DNA of 64,000 nt, taken from the NCBI GenBank assembly GCA_014803505.1, contig JAAVBM010000016.1:30037-94036 (forward strand), given 5' to 3'. Below the pieces are notes generated by a model, which worked only from the letters and a program-made list of their open reading frames with translations, made no database searches and was not told the origin of the DNA. Of the stretch, positions 43,619 to 50,173 are shown piece after piece. The translations under genes were made by a program, and so were the position numbers. The DNA comes from a bacterium (lineage in GTDB: Bacteria; Cyanobacteriota; Vampirovibrionia; Gastranaerophilales; Gastranaerophilaceae). Positions within the stretch are counted from its first letter, which is position 1; each line of letters starts with the position of its first letter.

Positions 43619-43723
43619 AGTTACATTACCACATATTGACAAATATATAACCACTGTTTTAAGATAGAATTAGGTGCTCTATAGAATAATATTAGATATC
43701 TAAAGAAGGAGAAAATATGTAAT

Positions 43724-44062
43724 TTATTTGTCCATAACATTTAAAATATTATAAATTTCTCGTAGTTTTGTTGGGCTAAAGTTAGGTAATAATCTTTTTA
43801 TTTCATTACTAAAATCTATATCATCTTGTGTAAAAACCTTAACTTTATGGTTAAGAAAAAATGAAGGAGTAATATTAAAAAAGTTACAGAGTTTAGCTAA
43901 AACTTCACTTGAAACAAATGTTCGTCCTGTTTCAATTTTTGTTATTGAATGCGGTTGTAATCCAAGATATTCTGCAAGTTGTTCTTGTGTTATTCCTTTA
44001 TTAGTTCGAAGTTCTTTAACATTGGCTCCGAAGATTTTTTTAATATTTTTACTATCGTACAT
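43724..44062 (-). CDS. XRE regulator of module B (with C-terminal extension)
   Basis: A 112-residue protein: HTH_3 domain at residues 9-64 (GANVKELRTNKGITQEQLAEYLGLQPHSITKIETGRTFVS, then LAKLCNFFNITPSFFLN), followed by a 45-residue tail (VFTQDDIDFSNEIKRLLPNFSPTKLREIYNILNVMDK) that is probably helical and may dimerise. It is divergent from the small helical protein at 44193, with an imperfect inverted repeat between them. Confidence 0.87.
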   Translation of the reverse strand: MYDSKNIKKIFGANVKELRTNKGITQEQLAEYLGLQPHSITKIETGRTFVSSEVLAKLCNFFNITPSFFLNHKVKVFTQDDIDFSNEIKRLLPNFSPTKLREIYNILNVMDK

Positions 44063-44096
44063 AAGCTATATAATAGTTTATTTTTTTGTTCTATAC

Positions 44097-44135
44097 TATT
44101 GCCTTAAATTCGTAAATAAGTATTTAAAAGCAATA
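44097..44135. promoter_or_regulatory. Imperfect inverted repeat between the divergent genes of module B
   Basis: TATTGCCTTAAAT (44097-44109) is mirrored by ATTTAAAAGCAATA (44122-44135) with one extra base. Likely operator of the XRE protein at 43724. Unlike in the other modules, no consensus TTGAC/TATAAT pair is obvious here. Confidence 0.5.
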
Positions 44136-44192
44136 CATAGTTATTTTAAGTCACAAATTTGCCATTAAATTCATATAATTTTTGGAGGAAAA

Positions 44193-44414
44193 ATGAACAC
44201 AGAAAATTTTACAAGTGATAAATATTTAGAAAAAGAATTTAAAACACAAGATATTCTTGTGAATTTAAATAGTTATCTTGAAATTGCATCATCTTATATT
44301 GCAAATAATGATAATAACAAAGAACTTTTCCATCTTGGACTTTTAGTTGATAATATGCAAGATGAAGTTACCGAATTGATGAAAATGTACAATATAAGTA
44401 AACCAGAAGTTTAA
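44193..44414 (+). CDS. Small helical protein of module B
   Basis: A 73-residue acidic protein, predicted as two helices (EFKTQDILVNLNSYLEIASS and HLGLLVDNMQDEVTELMKMY) joined by a NNDNNKE turn. There is no signal peptide and no recognised family. A GGAGG ribosome-binding site precedes the ATG. The layout matches the small proteins at 34634, 49418 and 49955, though pairwise identity is low. It overlaps the end of the convergent ATPase gene by 4 nt. Confidence 0.72.
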   Translation: MNTENFTSDKYLEKEFKTQDILVNLNSYLEIASSYIANNDNNKELFHLGLLVDNMQDEVTELMKMYNISKPEV

Positions 44415-45766
44415 ATATCCACGCCTTGCATCATTTCAACAAGCTGGCCAATCGTGCCTTCCATTGTTACGCTGTCAGAAGTTCGTTGTTGCAAAAAGGC
44501 ATTAACTTTTGGCATCATTTCTATCGCAGTATCCAATCTCGGATTCGAACCGGGTTGATACATACCAACGTCAATTAAGTCTTTGTTTTCTCGATACATT
44601 GACATAATTGTACGAAGTTTTCCTGCTGCCTGTTTGTGTTCAGGACTGGCAATTGCACTCATCAAACGTGAAATGCTTCCCAAAACATCAATCGCAGGAT
44701 AATGATTTGATTCCGCAACTTTTCTTGATAAGAAAATGTGACCGTCTACAATACCACGCACAATATCTACAATAGGATCCGAAATATCATCACCTTCCAT
44801 TAATACGGTATATAAAGCTGTAATAGAACCCTTCGGACTGTTCCCAGCACGTTCAAGAACTTTTTGAAGCCACGAGAATATTGATGGCGGATAACCTTTC
44901 ATTGTCGGAGGTTCGCCCAGTGATAAACCGACTTCCCTTCCTGCCATTGCACAACGTGTAACGGTATCTGTCATTAAGAAAACTTTTTTACCCTGATCTC
45001 TAAAATATTCGCAAACAGCGGTTGCTGTTAAAAGTGCTTTTTGACGAATCAATGGTGGTTGGTCACCTGTTGAACATACCAACACAGATTTTGCCATACC
45101 TTCTTCGCCAAGAGAGTCCTCTACGAATTCTTTAACTTCTCTTCCACGTTCTCCAATCAGTGCAACAACGTTAACATCAGCATCAGAATTTCTTGCAATC
45201 ATACCCAATAAAGTACTTTTACCAACCCCAGAACCTGCGAATAATCCTAAACGCTGTCCGCAGCCCATTGTCATACATCCGTCAATTGCTCGAACACCTG
45301 TAGAAAATTGCTCTGTAATAATAGGTCTTTCAAACGGTCCCGGAGGAGGCCCTTCAATTGCTCGCCACATTGCTCCTGTTGTATCTAAGGGTTTACCATC
45401 AATTGGATTTCCAAGCGGATCAATCAATCTTCCAAGTAAGAAATCACCTACAGGAATTGTAATAGGTCGACCTGTTGTTGTTACTAAACTGCCTTGACCT
45501 ATTCCGTTACCATCCAGTAATAGAGCTAATTGTGCAACTTCACCTTTAAACGCTTGAACTTCTGCGGGTTTTTGTTCTCCTTGAAAGTTTTCAATAAAAC
45601 ATAAATCTCCAATTTTCAATCCCGGTAATTTTACTTCTACGGTCAAACCTAAAAGTTTGGATACAGAACCTTTGTATGAATACAAACTTGTTTCATCCAA
45701 TTTTTCTTTTACCAATTGTTTTAATTCTTCAATACCGCTTTTGTCCAAATCTGTCATAATTTTCAT
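44411..45766 (-). CDS. FliI/SctN-type secretion ATPase (orphan)
   Basis: A 451-residue hexameric ATPase of the flagellar/type III secretion family. Walker A is GLFAGSGVGKSTLLG (Lys173), then LIGERGREVKEFVEDSLGEEG; Walker B is KVFLMTDTVTR. GYPPSIFSWLQKVLERAGN and the C-terminal GSNPRLDTAIEMMP are specific to FliI/SctN rather than F1 beta or Rho. No other flagellar or injectisome gene is in the window, so its partners are elsewhere or it works alone. The short N-terminus lacks an obvious stator-binding region; MKIM could also start at the fourth codon. Confidence 0.93.
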   Translation of the reverse strand: MKIMTDLDKSGIEELKQLVKEKLDETSLYSYKGSVSKLLGLTVEVKLPGLKIGDLCFIENFQGEQKPAEVQAFKGEVAQLALLLDGNGIGQGSLVTTTGRPITIPVGDFLLGRLIDPLGNPIDGKPLDTTGAMWRAIEGPPPGPFERPIITEQFSTGVRAIDGCMTMGCGQRLGLFAGSGVGKSTLLGMIARNSDADVNVVALIGERGREVKEFVEDSLGEEGMAKSVLVCSTGDQPPLIRQKALLTATAVCEYFRDQGKKVFLMTDTVTRCAMAGREVGLSLGEPPTMKGYPPSIFSWLQKVLERAGNSPKGSITALYTVLMEGDDISDPIVDIVRGIVDGHIFLSRKVAESNHYPAIDVLGSISRLMSAIASPEHKQAAGKLRTIMSMYRENKDLIDVGMYQPGSNPRLDTAIEMMPKVNAFLQQRTSDSVTMEGTIGQLVEMMQGVDI

Positions 45767-45802
45767 TATAGCAATATTTTATGGAATATCAATTTCTTAA
45801 CA

Positions 45803-45830
45803 AGAAAAAAGCAGGACTTTTGTCCTGCTT
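45803..45830 (-). terminator. Terminator after adk
   Basis: AGCAGGAC / GTCCTGCT stem with a TTTT loop. The A-run on the plus strand (45803-45809) gives the U-run for the minus-strand transcript. Confidence 0.88.
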
Positions 45831-45850
45831 AACAAAGATATCAATATTTT

Positions 45851-46510
45851 TTAGTCATTTATAACTTCTAGTAATCTTTCCCAAACTTCATCAATTGAAC
45901 CTTCTGCGTTAATAGTTCTTAGAACTCCTCTTGATTTGTAATAATCAATCAAAGGTTCTGTTTCGTGGAAATATGTTTCGAAACGAGCTTTTGCTGTTTC
46001 TTCGTTATCATCTTTTCTTTGGATAAGATGTCCGCCGCATTTGTCACAAATACCTTCTTCTTTTGTCGGTTTGAATTTTAAATTATAAATTTCACCGCAA
46101 ATTGGACAAGAACGACGATTTACAATTCTTGAAATCAATATATCTTGGTTTAAATCAAAATAAATTGCTCTGAAATCTGATTTAATATCACCGTTGATAT
46201 CAGAATTGATTTGTTCAAGCATATCAGCTTGTTCAACACTGCGAGGGTATCCATCAAGGATATAACCTTCATTACAATCCATTTCTGATAATCTGTCTTT
46301 GATAATAGAACCTACAAGATCAACCGGAACAAGGTTTCCTTTGTCTATAAAAGATTTTGCAATGATACCGTTTGGAGTTTCTTTTGCAATTTCAGCTCTT
46401 AACAGTGAACCTGTGTCAACGTGAGGAAATCCTAAGTAGTCCGCAAGTTTAGATGTTTGAGTACCTTTACCGCAAGCCGGCGGTCCTAAGAAAATAAGTT
46501 CTTTTTTCAT
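45851..46510 (-). CDS. adk: Adenylate kinase (zinc-type LID)
   Basis: A 219-residue nucleotide kinase, ATP + AMP to 2 ADP. The P-loop is FLGPPACGKGTQ near the start; GYILDGYPRSVEQADML marks the NMP site. The LID carries four cysteines, CPICGEIY ... CDKCGGHLIQRKDDNEE, typical of zinc-stabilised Adk. The frame is open to 46612, but MKKELIFLGPP at 46510 is the family N-terminus and has a GAGTG ribosome-binding site. Confidence 0.97.
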   Translation of the reverse strand: MKKELIFLGPPACGKGTQTSKLADYLGFPHVDTGSLLRAEIAKETPNGIIAKSFIDKGNLVPVDLVGSIIKDRLSEMDCNEGYILDGYPRSVEQADMLEQINSDINGDIKSDFRAIYFDLNQDILISRIVNRRSCPICGEIYNLKFKPTKEEGICDKCGGHLIQRKDDNEETAKARFETYFHETEPLIDYYKSRGVLRTINAEGSIDEVWERLLEVIND

Positions 46511-46695
46511 AATATCACTCTTTTCTATATTTATATATTTTTTTTGATTTTCAACAATACCCATAAGTCTGTCTCTTTCTCGTCCCTTATCAACAATATA
46601 ATTGTACATCAAGGGGTTTTAGAATTCAAGAGAGTGGCTATTATGTACATTGTGACTGGATTTTGTGGTATAATAAAAATCAAAAGGAGGGTTTT

Positions 46696-47079
46696 ATGAA
46701 ACTTTTACACACTATGATTAGAGTCAAAGATATTGATGCAAGTTTGAAATTTTATACTGAATTGTTGAATATGACATTAGACAAGAAAAAAAGATTGGAC
46801 GATTGTTGGTTATATTTTCTAAATGATGAAGAAGGAACTACACAATTAGAACTTACTTACAATGATGAAACACCTGCAGAAGGTTATGAATTAGGTAAAG
46901 GATTTGGTCATTTTGCTTTTTCTGTTAAATCATTGGATGAATTTACCGAAAAAATACATTCTTTAGGTTATGAATATTTATATGAACCATTTGATTTAAA
47001 TGGTAAAGGAACAAAAATCGCTTTCATTCAGGATCCTGACGGGTACGAAATTGAATTGATTGAAAAAGTTGTTTGGTAA
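46696..47079 (+). CDS. gloA: Glyoxalase I (lactoylglutathione lyase) family protein
   Basis: A 127-residue VOC-fold enzyme, detoxifying methylglyoxal in its best-known role. It opens with LLHTMIRVKDIDASLKFYTELL and shows LELTYN, GKGFGHFAFSVKSLDEF (metal His) and the C-terminal FIQDPDGYEIELIE (metal Glu). The AAAGGAGGG ribosome-binding site fixes the ATG at 46696, not the upstream ATG at 46663. Confidence 0.94.
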   Translation: MKLLHTMIRVKDIDASLKFYTELLNMTLDKKKRLDDCWLYFLNDEEGTTQLELTYNDETPAEGYELGKGFGHFAFSVKSLDEFTEKIHSLGYEYLYEPFDLNGKGTKIAFIQDPDGYEIELIEKVVW

Positions 47080-47148
47080 TTTTATACTTCTACCAAAATC
47101 TTTGTATGCAGAATTTGTTGTACCTGCAATTATTTTTCTAATATTCAT
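46996..47148 (-). pseudogene. Possible truncated gene start antisense to gloA
   Basis: On the minus strand an ATG at 47148 with a GGA-containing leader starts MNIRKIIAGTTNSAYKDFG, which looks like a normal protein N-terminus; the frame then runs into sequence antisense to gloA and stops at 46996 (50 codons). It may be the 5' stub of a gene lost by deletion. Weak evidence; chance is possible. Confidence 0.25.
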
Positions 47149-47312
47149 AATTTTTCCTATGCTTTTTAAACAAATGCATATAAAAAGTTTGCTAAATCCC
47201 CAAAAATAGTATATACAATCTTTACATATTTTAATTTATTTACACCAAATTAAACAAATTGTATTATATTAGGTATAGTGAGTAAGAATAGATATTTCTT
47301 TCGGAGGCTTAA

Positions 47313-48632
47313 TTGGTAGAAAGATTTTATATAAAAGGTGGTACCCCGTTAAAAGGTGAAGTACAAATCGGTGGAGCAAAGAATTCGGTATTGAAACTGA
47401 TGGCGGCAGCGCTTCTTGCCAAAGGTGAATCAAAGATTTATAATGTTCCGGATTTAACGGACGTTGAGATTATGCTTAGCGTAATAGCTCAACTTGGTGC
47501 GAAAACAAGTTATAATAAAGAAGAAAAATCATTAACAATAGATGCTACAGATATTACTAATGTAACTGCAAGTTATGAATTGGTAAGTAAAATGAGAGCA
47601 TCTTTTATTGTTTTAGGTGCATTAGTTTCCAGATGCAAAGAAGCTCGTGTAGCATTACCTGGCGGTTGTGCAATTGGAGAAAGAAGAGTAGATTTTCATA
47701 TTCGTGGATTGGAAGCTCTTGGTGCAAAAATTAAAATCGAAAGCGGTTATGTTCATGCAAAAGCCAGCAAACTTGTTGGTTCTGATGTTTATTTGGACAT
47801 TCCTTCAGTTGGTGCAACTGAGAATATAATGTTGGCGTCTGTTTTGGCAGAAGGTTCTACAAGAATCCAAAATGCTGCTCAAGAACCTGAAATTGTTGAC
47901 TTGGCAAACTTCTTGAATACAATGGGTGCGGATATTATCGGTGCAGGTACATCTGAAATTATTATCAATGGTGTAAAACAGTCTGATCTTCATCCGATTG
48001 AATACACAACTATTCCTGACAGAATCGAAGCAGGAACCTTTATGACTGCAATTATTGCTACTAAAGGTAAAGGTATTATTAAAAATATTTATCCTGCGCA
48101 TTTGACATTTTTCACTGATAAATTGTTGAAAATGGGTGCGAATATCAAGCTTTTAGACCCTACTTCTATGGAAGTTAGTTGTAAAAATCGTTTGAATTCA
48201 ATCAATTTTGTAACCCAGCCTTATCCTGGATTCCCAACAGACTTGCAGTCAATGGCAATGACACTTTTGACTACTGCAAACGGTGTTGGAATTATTACAG
48301 AAAGCTTGTACGAAAACAGATTTATGCAAGTTCCTGATTTGAACAGAATGGGTGCAGATATTCACCAAGATAGAAACCACGCGATTATTAAAGGTGTGAA
48401 AAAGCTTTCAGGAGCGATTTTGACGGCAAGTGATTTGCGTGCGGGAGCGTCTTTGGTTGTAGCAGCGTTGATGGCAGATGGCAATTCTGTTGTTGAAAAG
48501 CTACATCATATAGATAGAGGATACGAAAATTTCGAAAATAAGATAAGATTGTTAGGAGGGAAAATCGAGCGTAGAGTTGAAGATTCCCCGTCAAACCTAA
48601 CGGAGGGTACACATAATGAGTCCTACTTATAA
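47313..48632 (+). CDS. murA: UDP-N-acetylglucosamine 1-carboxyvinyltransferase
   Basis: A 439-residue enzyme of the first committed step of peptidoglycan synthesis, the target of fosfomycin. It begins VERFYIKGGTPLKGEVQIGGAKNS (quoted in part); the PEP-binding cysteine is in LPGGCAIGERRVDFHIRG, and ATENIMLASVLAEG and LRAGASLVVAALMA are standard. Cys in place of Asp at the active site predicts fosfomycin sensitivity. The start is TTG at 47313 with a CGGAGG ribosome-binding site. Confidence 0.97.
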   Translation: MVERFYIKGGTPLKGEVQIGGAKNSVLKLMAAALLAKGESKIYNVPDLTDVEIMLSVIAQLGAKTSYNKEEKSLTIDATDITNVTASYELVSKMRASFIVLGALVSRCKEARVALPGGCAIGERRVDFHIRGLEALGAKIKIESGYVHAKASKLVGSDVYLDIPSVGATENIMLASVLAEGSTRIQNAAQEPEIVDLANFLNTMGADIIGAGTSEIIINGVKQSDLHPIEYTTIPDRIEAGTFMTAIIATKGKGIIKNIYPAHLTFFTDKLLKMGANIKLLDPTSMEVSCKNRLNSINFVTQPYPGFPTDLQSMAMTLLTTANGVGIITESLYENRFMQVPDLNRMGADIHQDRNHAIIKGVKKLSGAILTASDLRAGASLVVAALMADGNSVVEKLHHIDRGYENFENKIRLLGGKIERRVEDSPSNLTEGTHNESYL

Positions 48633-48951
48633 ACGTTGGTACGATCATGACCCATTATTATTAGAAGTAATTGAGCTTTTGAGAAATTATCAAACTGAAT
48701 TAAGAGCTCAGGCTGAAATATTTTTACAAAAAATTGAAGAAAAAGTTTCTAAAGAAACAATTGATAAATTTTATGCGATGGTAAAACCTGTAAATGCTAA
48801 CAATCGTTGGTATGATAAAGATCCGGTTATATCAAGAACAGTTGAAATTTTGAGAATTGTTCCACCGGAAGCTCAACGTATTTGTGCTCAGAATTTTATT
48901 AAAACATTGAAAGAAATGGGCATAGAATACGAAAGTCCAAATGTAAAATAG
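48616..48951 (+). CDS. Small protein with an internal RWYD.DP duplication
   Basis: A 111-residue protein overlapping the murA end by 17 nt, with its ribosome-binding site (GGAGGG) inside murA. It is built of two copies of one unit: RWYDHDPLLLEVIELLRNYQ (residues 7-26) and RWYDKDPVISRTVEILRIVP (about 66-85), each followed by a helix (RAQAEIFLQKIEEK; AQRICAQNFIKTLKEMG). No family name is known to me. Tight coupling to murA hints at a role tied to wall synthesis, but that is only context. Confidence 0.85.
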   Translation: MSPTYKRWYDHDPLLLEVIELLRNYQTELRAQAEIFLQKIEEKVSKETIDKFYAMVKPVNANNRWYDKDPVISRTVEILRIVPPEAQRICAQNFIKTLKEMGIEYESPNVK

Positions 48952-48978
48952 GTTAGAAAACGAAGTGGTAGTGGAAAA

Positions 48979-49012
48979 GGAATCCCTAAAAAGGGGATTC
49001 TTTCTTTTTTTG
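48979..49012 (+). terminator. Terminator of the murA operon
   Basis: GAATCCC / GGGGATTC stem with an A-rich loop, followed by TTTCTTTTTTT. Confidence 0.9.
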
Positions 49013-49071
49013 TTGTCACTTCGAGCTTGACCTTTATTGTCACTCCGGGCTTGATCCGGAGTCTGTCAATG
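49012..49071. repeat. R1 repeat, partial copy
   Basis: TTGTCACTTCGAGCTTGACC (a truncated half) is followed by a full ACTCCGGGCTTGATCCGGAGT palindrome. It lies between the murA terminator and the stop of a minus-strand regulator. Confidence 0.75.
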
Positions 49072-49072
49072 T

Positions 49073-49288
49073 TTATTTTTTTGAAACAAATTCTATATCG
49101 TAATCCAAAATCTCTGCTATAACAAGCATTAGATTATATGAGATTGTCCCGCGTCTTAACTTGTGGGACAAGTTATCAGATGTATGTTTTTTACCTGTTT
49201 TTTCTGAAAGCAGCTCTGCAAGTCTTTTGAGAGTCATTTTTCTTTGCGCCAACAGAGATTTTATTTGTTCATGAGCTTCTAATTTCAT
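49073..49288 (-). CDS. Small HTH regulator of module C1 (DUF6471-like)
   Basis: A 71-residue HTH protein: HEQIKSLLAQRKMTLKRLAELLSEKTGKKHTSDNLSHKLRRGTISYNLMLVIAEILDYDIEF. The NLSHKLRRGTISY segment matches INNKLSRGSIKYI in the regulator at 15187, so the two are of one type, different from ordinary XRE proteins. The frame runs to 49354 across the operator; the ATG at 49288 is preferred. Divergent from the small gene at 49418. Confidence 0.82.
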   Translation of the reverse strand: MKLEAHEQIKSLLAQRKMTLKRLAELLSEKTGKKHTSDNLSHKLRRGTISYNLMLVIAEILDYDIEFVSKK

Positions 49289-49299
49289 ATGAGAATTAT

Positions 49300-49345
49300 A
49301 CTTATTTGTCTGAATATTGACAAATAAGTCCTTGCAAATTATAAT
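49300..49345 (+). promoter_or_regulatory. Consensus promoter overlapped by an 11-bp inverted repeat (module C1)
   Basis: ACTTATTTGTC (49300-49310) and GACAAATAAGT (49319-49329) form a perfect inverted repeat whose right arm contains most of the -35. Promoter: TTGACA (49317-49322), 17-bp spacer, TATAAT (49340-49345), an exact sigma-70 consensus. The 5' leader then has two small hairpins (49346-49365 and 49368-49392). Confidence 0.85.
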
Positions 49346-49417
49346 AAAAGACATATTAGTCTTTTAAAAGATTATATGTTCTTTATAATCTTAATTAAAC
49401 TTAACAGAAAGGTGAAA

Positions 49418-49633
49418 ATGAAAGAAGTATTAAAAGCTTACGAAGAGCTTGAATCGGGTTATGTAAAACTATACAATTATATTCAAACAATGACCATGGC
49501 AATGTTGGAATGTGCGGACAGCAACGGCGATGTAAGTTGTTTGAACGAGTTGCAAAGCGTAATCAATGAGCAATCAATAGAACTGTTCAACAGCCTCGAT
49601 TGCTTAAATACGCAGTTGTATAAAAAAAATTAG
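49418..49633 (+). CDS. Small helical protein C, copy 1
   Basis: A 71-residue acidic protein, two helices (VLKAYEELESGYVKLYNYIQ ... LNELQSVINEQSIELFNSL) joined by a DSNGDVS turn; three cysteines. No known family. The frame is open from 49376, but AAAGGTG precedes the ATG at 49418, which also matches copy 2. The second copy at 49955 differs at only a few codons. Its stop overlaps the stop of the convergent XRE gene at 49630. Confidence 0.78.
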   Translation: MKEVLKAYEELESGYVKLYNYIQTMTMAMLECADSNGDVSCLNELQSVINEQSIELFNSLDCLNTQLYKKN

Positions 49634-49866
49634 ATTTCCACTTTTGTAACATCTATGAGTGTTGCAAAATCAATTTCTAATGCAACAGCAATTTTTTCAA
49701 GAGTGTTAATATTTGGAGATACTTGACCTGTTTCGATTTTCCAAATAGTGTTTTTATTTATTTTCGCACGAAAAGCCAATTCTTCTTGAGAATATCCTTT
49801 TTTATTTCTCTCAAGCTTAACCTTTTTACTAATTTTTTTGCTTATCATACCTAAATCTTTATTCAT
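49630..49866 (-). CDS. Small XRE regulator of module C2
   Basis: A 78-residue HTH_3 protein: ISKKVKLERNKKGYSQEELAFRAKINKNTIWKIETGQVSPNINTLEKIAVALEIDFATL. A typical single-domain XRE repressor, unrelated in detail to the regulator of copy 1 at 49073. It faces small protein copy 2 across a promoter nested in an inverted repeat. Its own stop overlaps that of copy 1. Confidence 0.87.
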   Translation of the reverse strand: MNKDLGMISKKISKKVKLERNKKGYSQEELAFRAKINKNTIWKIETGQVSPNINTLEKIAVALEIDFATLIDVTKVEI

Positions 49867-49870
49867 ACTA

Positions 49871-49912
49871 TTATAATAAGATATTGACTTATTTTAATCA
49901 ACTTATTATAAT
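49871..49912 (+). promoter_or_regulatory. Promoter nested in an inverted repeat (module C2)
   Basis: TTATAATAAG (49871-49880) / CTTATTATAA (49902-49911) flank TTGACT (49884-49889), a 17-bp spacer and TATAAT (49907-49912). The right arm overlaps the -10. The operator sequence is different from that of module C1. Confidence 0.8.
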
Positions 49913-49954
49913 GAGATTGTATCTACTCAAAATAAGATAAAAACAAAGGTGAAA

Positions 49955-50170
49955 ATGAAAGAAGTACTAAAAGCTTACGAAGATCTTGAATCGGGTTATG
50001 TAAAACTATACAATTATATCCAAACAATGACCGTGGCAATGTTGGAATGTGCGGACAGCAACGGCGATGTAAGTTGTTTGAACGAGTTGCAAAGCGTAAT
50101 CAAGGAGCAATCAATAGAGCTGTTCGACAGCCTCGATTGCTTAAATACGCAGTTATATAAAAAAATCTAA
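49955..50170 (+). CDS. Small helical protein C, copy 2
   Basis: A 71-residue near-identical paralogue of the protein at 49418 (substitutions such as Glu to Asp, Met to Val, Asn to Lys, Asn to Asp, and the C-terminal Lys-Asn to Ile). DNA identity extends only from the AAAGGTGAAA ribosome-binding site to the stop, so the coding unit was duplicated without its promoter. The last 4 nt before the next gene are empty; it converges with the HD-GYP gene. Confidence 0.78.
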   Translation: MKEVLKAYEDLESGYVKLYNYIQTMTVAMLECADSNGDVSCLNELQSVIKEQSIELFDSLDCLNTQLYKKI

Positions 50171-50173
50171 AAC

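Larger units (their letters stand above)
43179..43628. repeat. Tandem duplication of ~224 bp carrying the two XRE genes
   Basis: The two units (43179-43404 and 43403-43628) share the same gene ends and the same short upstream sequence AGTTACATTA. Their 3' gene halves are nearly identical at the DNA level, while the middle, encoding the recognition helix, has diverged. Confidence 0.75.

Noticed and set aside
48388..48648. Minus-strand 86-codon frame across the murA end
   Set aside because: It is antisense to murA and to the well-supported RWYD protein, with no start signal and no recognisable composition.
49012..49071. Palindromes after the murA operon as an additional terminator
   Set aside because: There is no U-run, and the sequence matches the R1 repeat family found at four other loci; the real terminator is just upstream.
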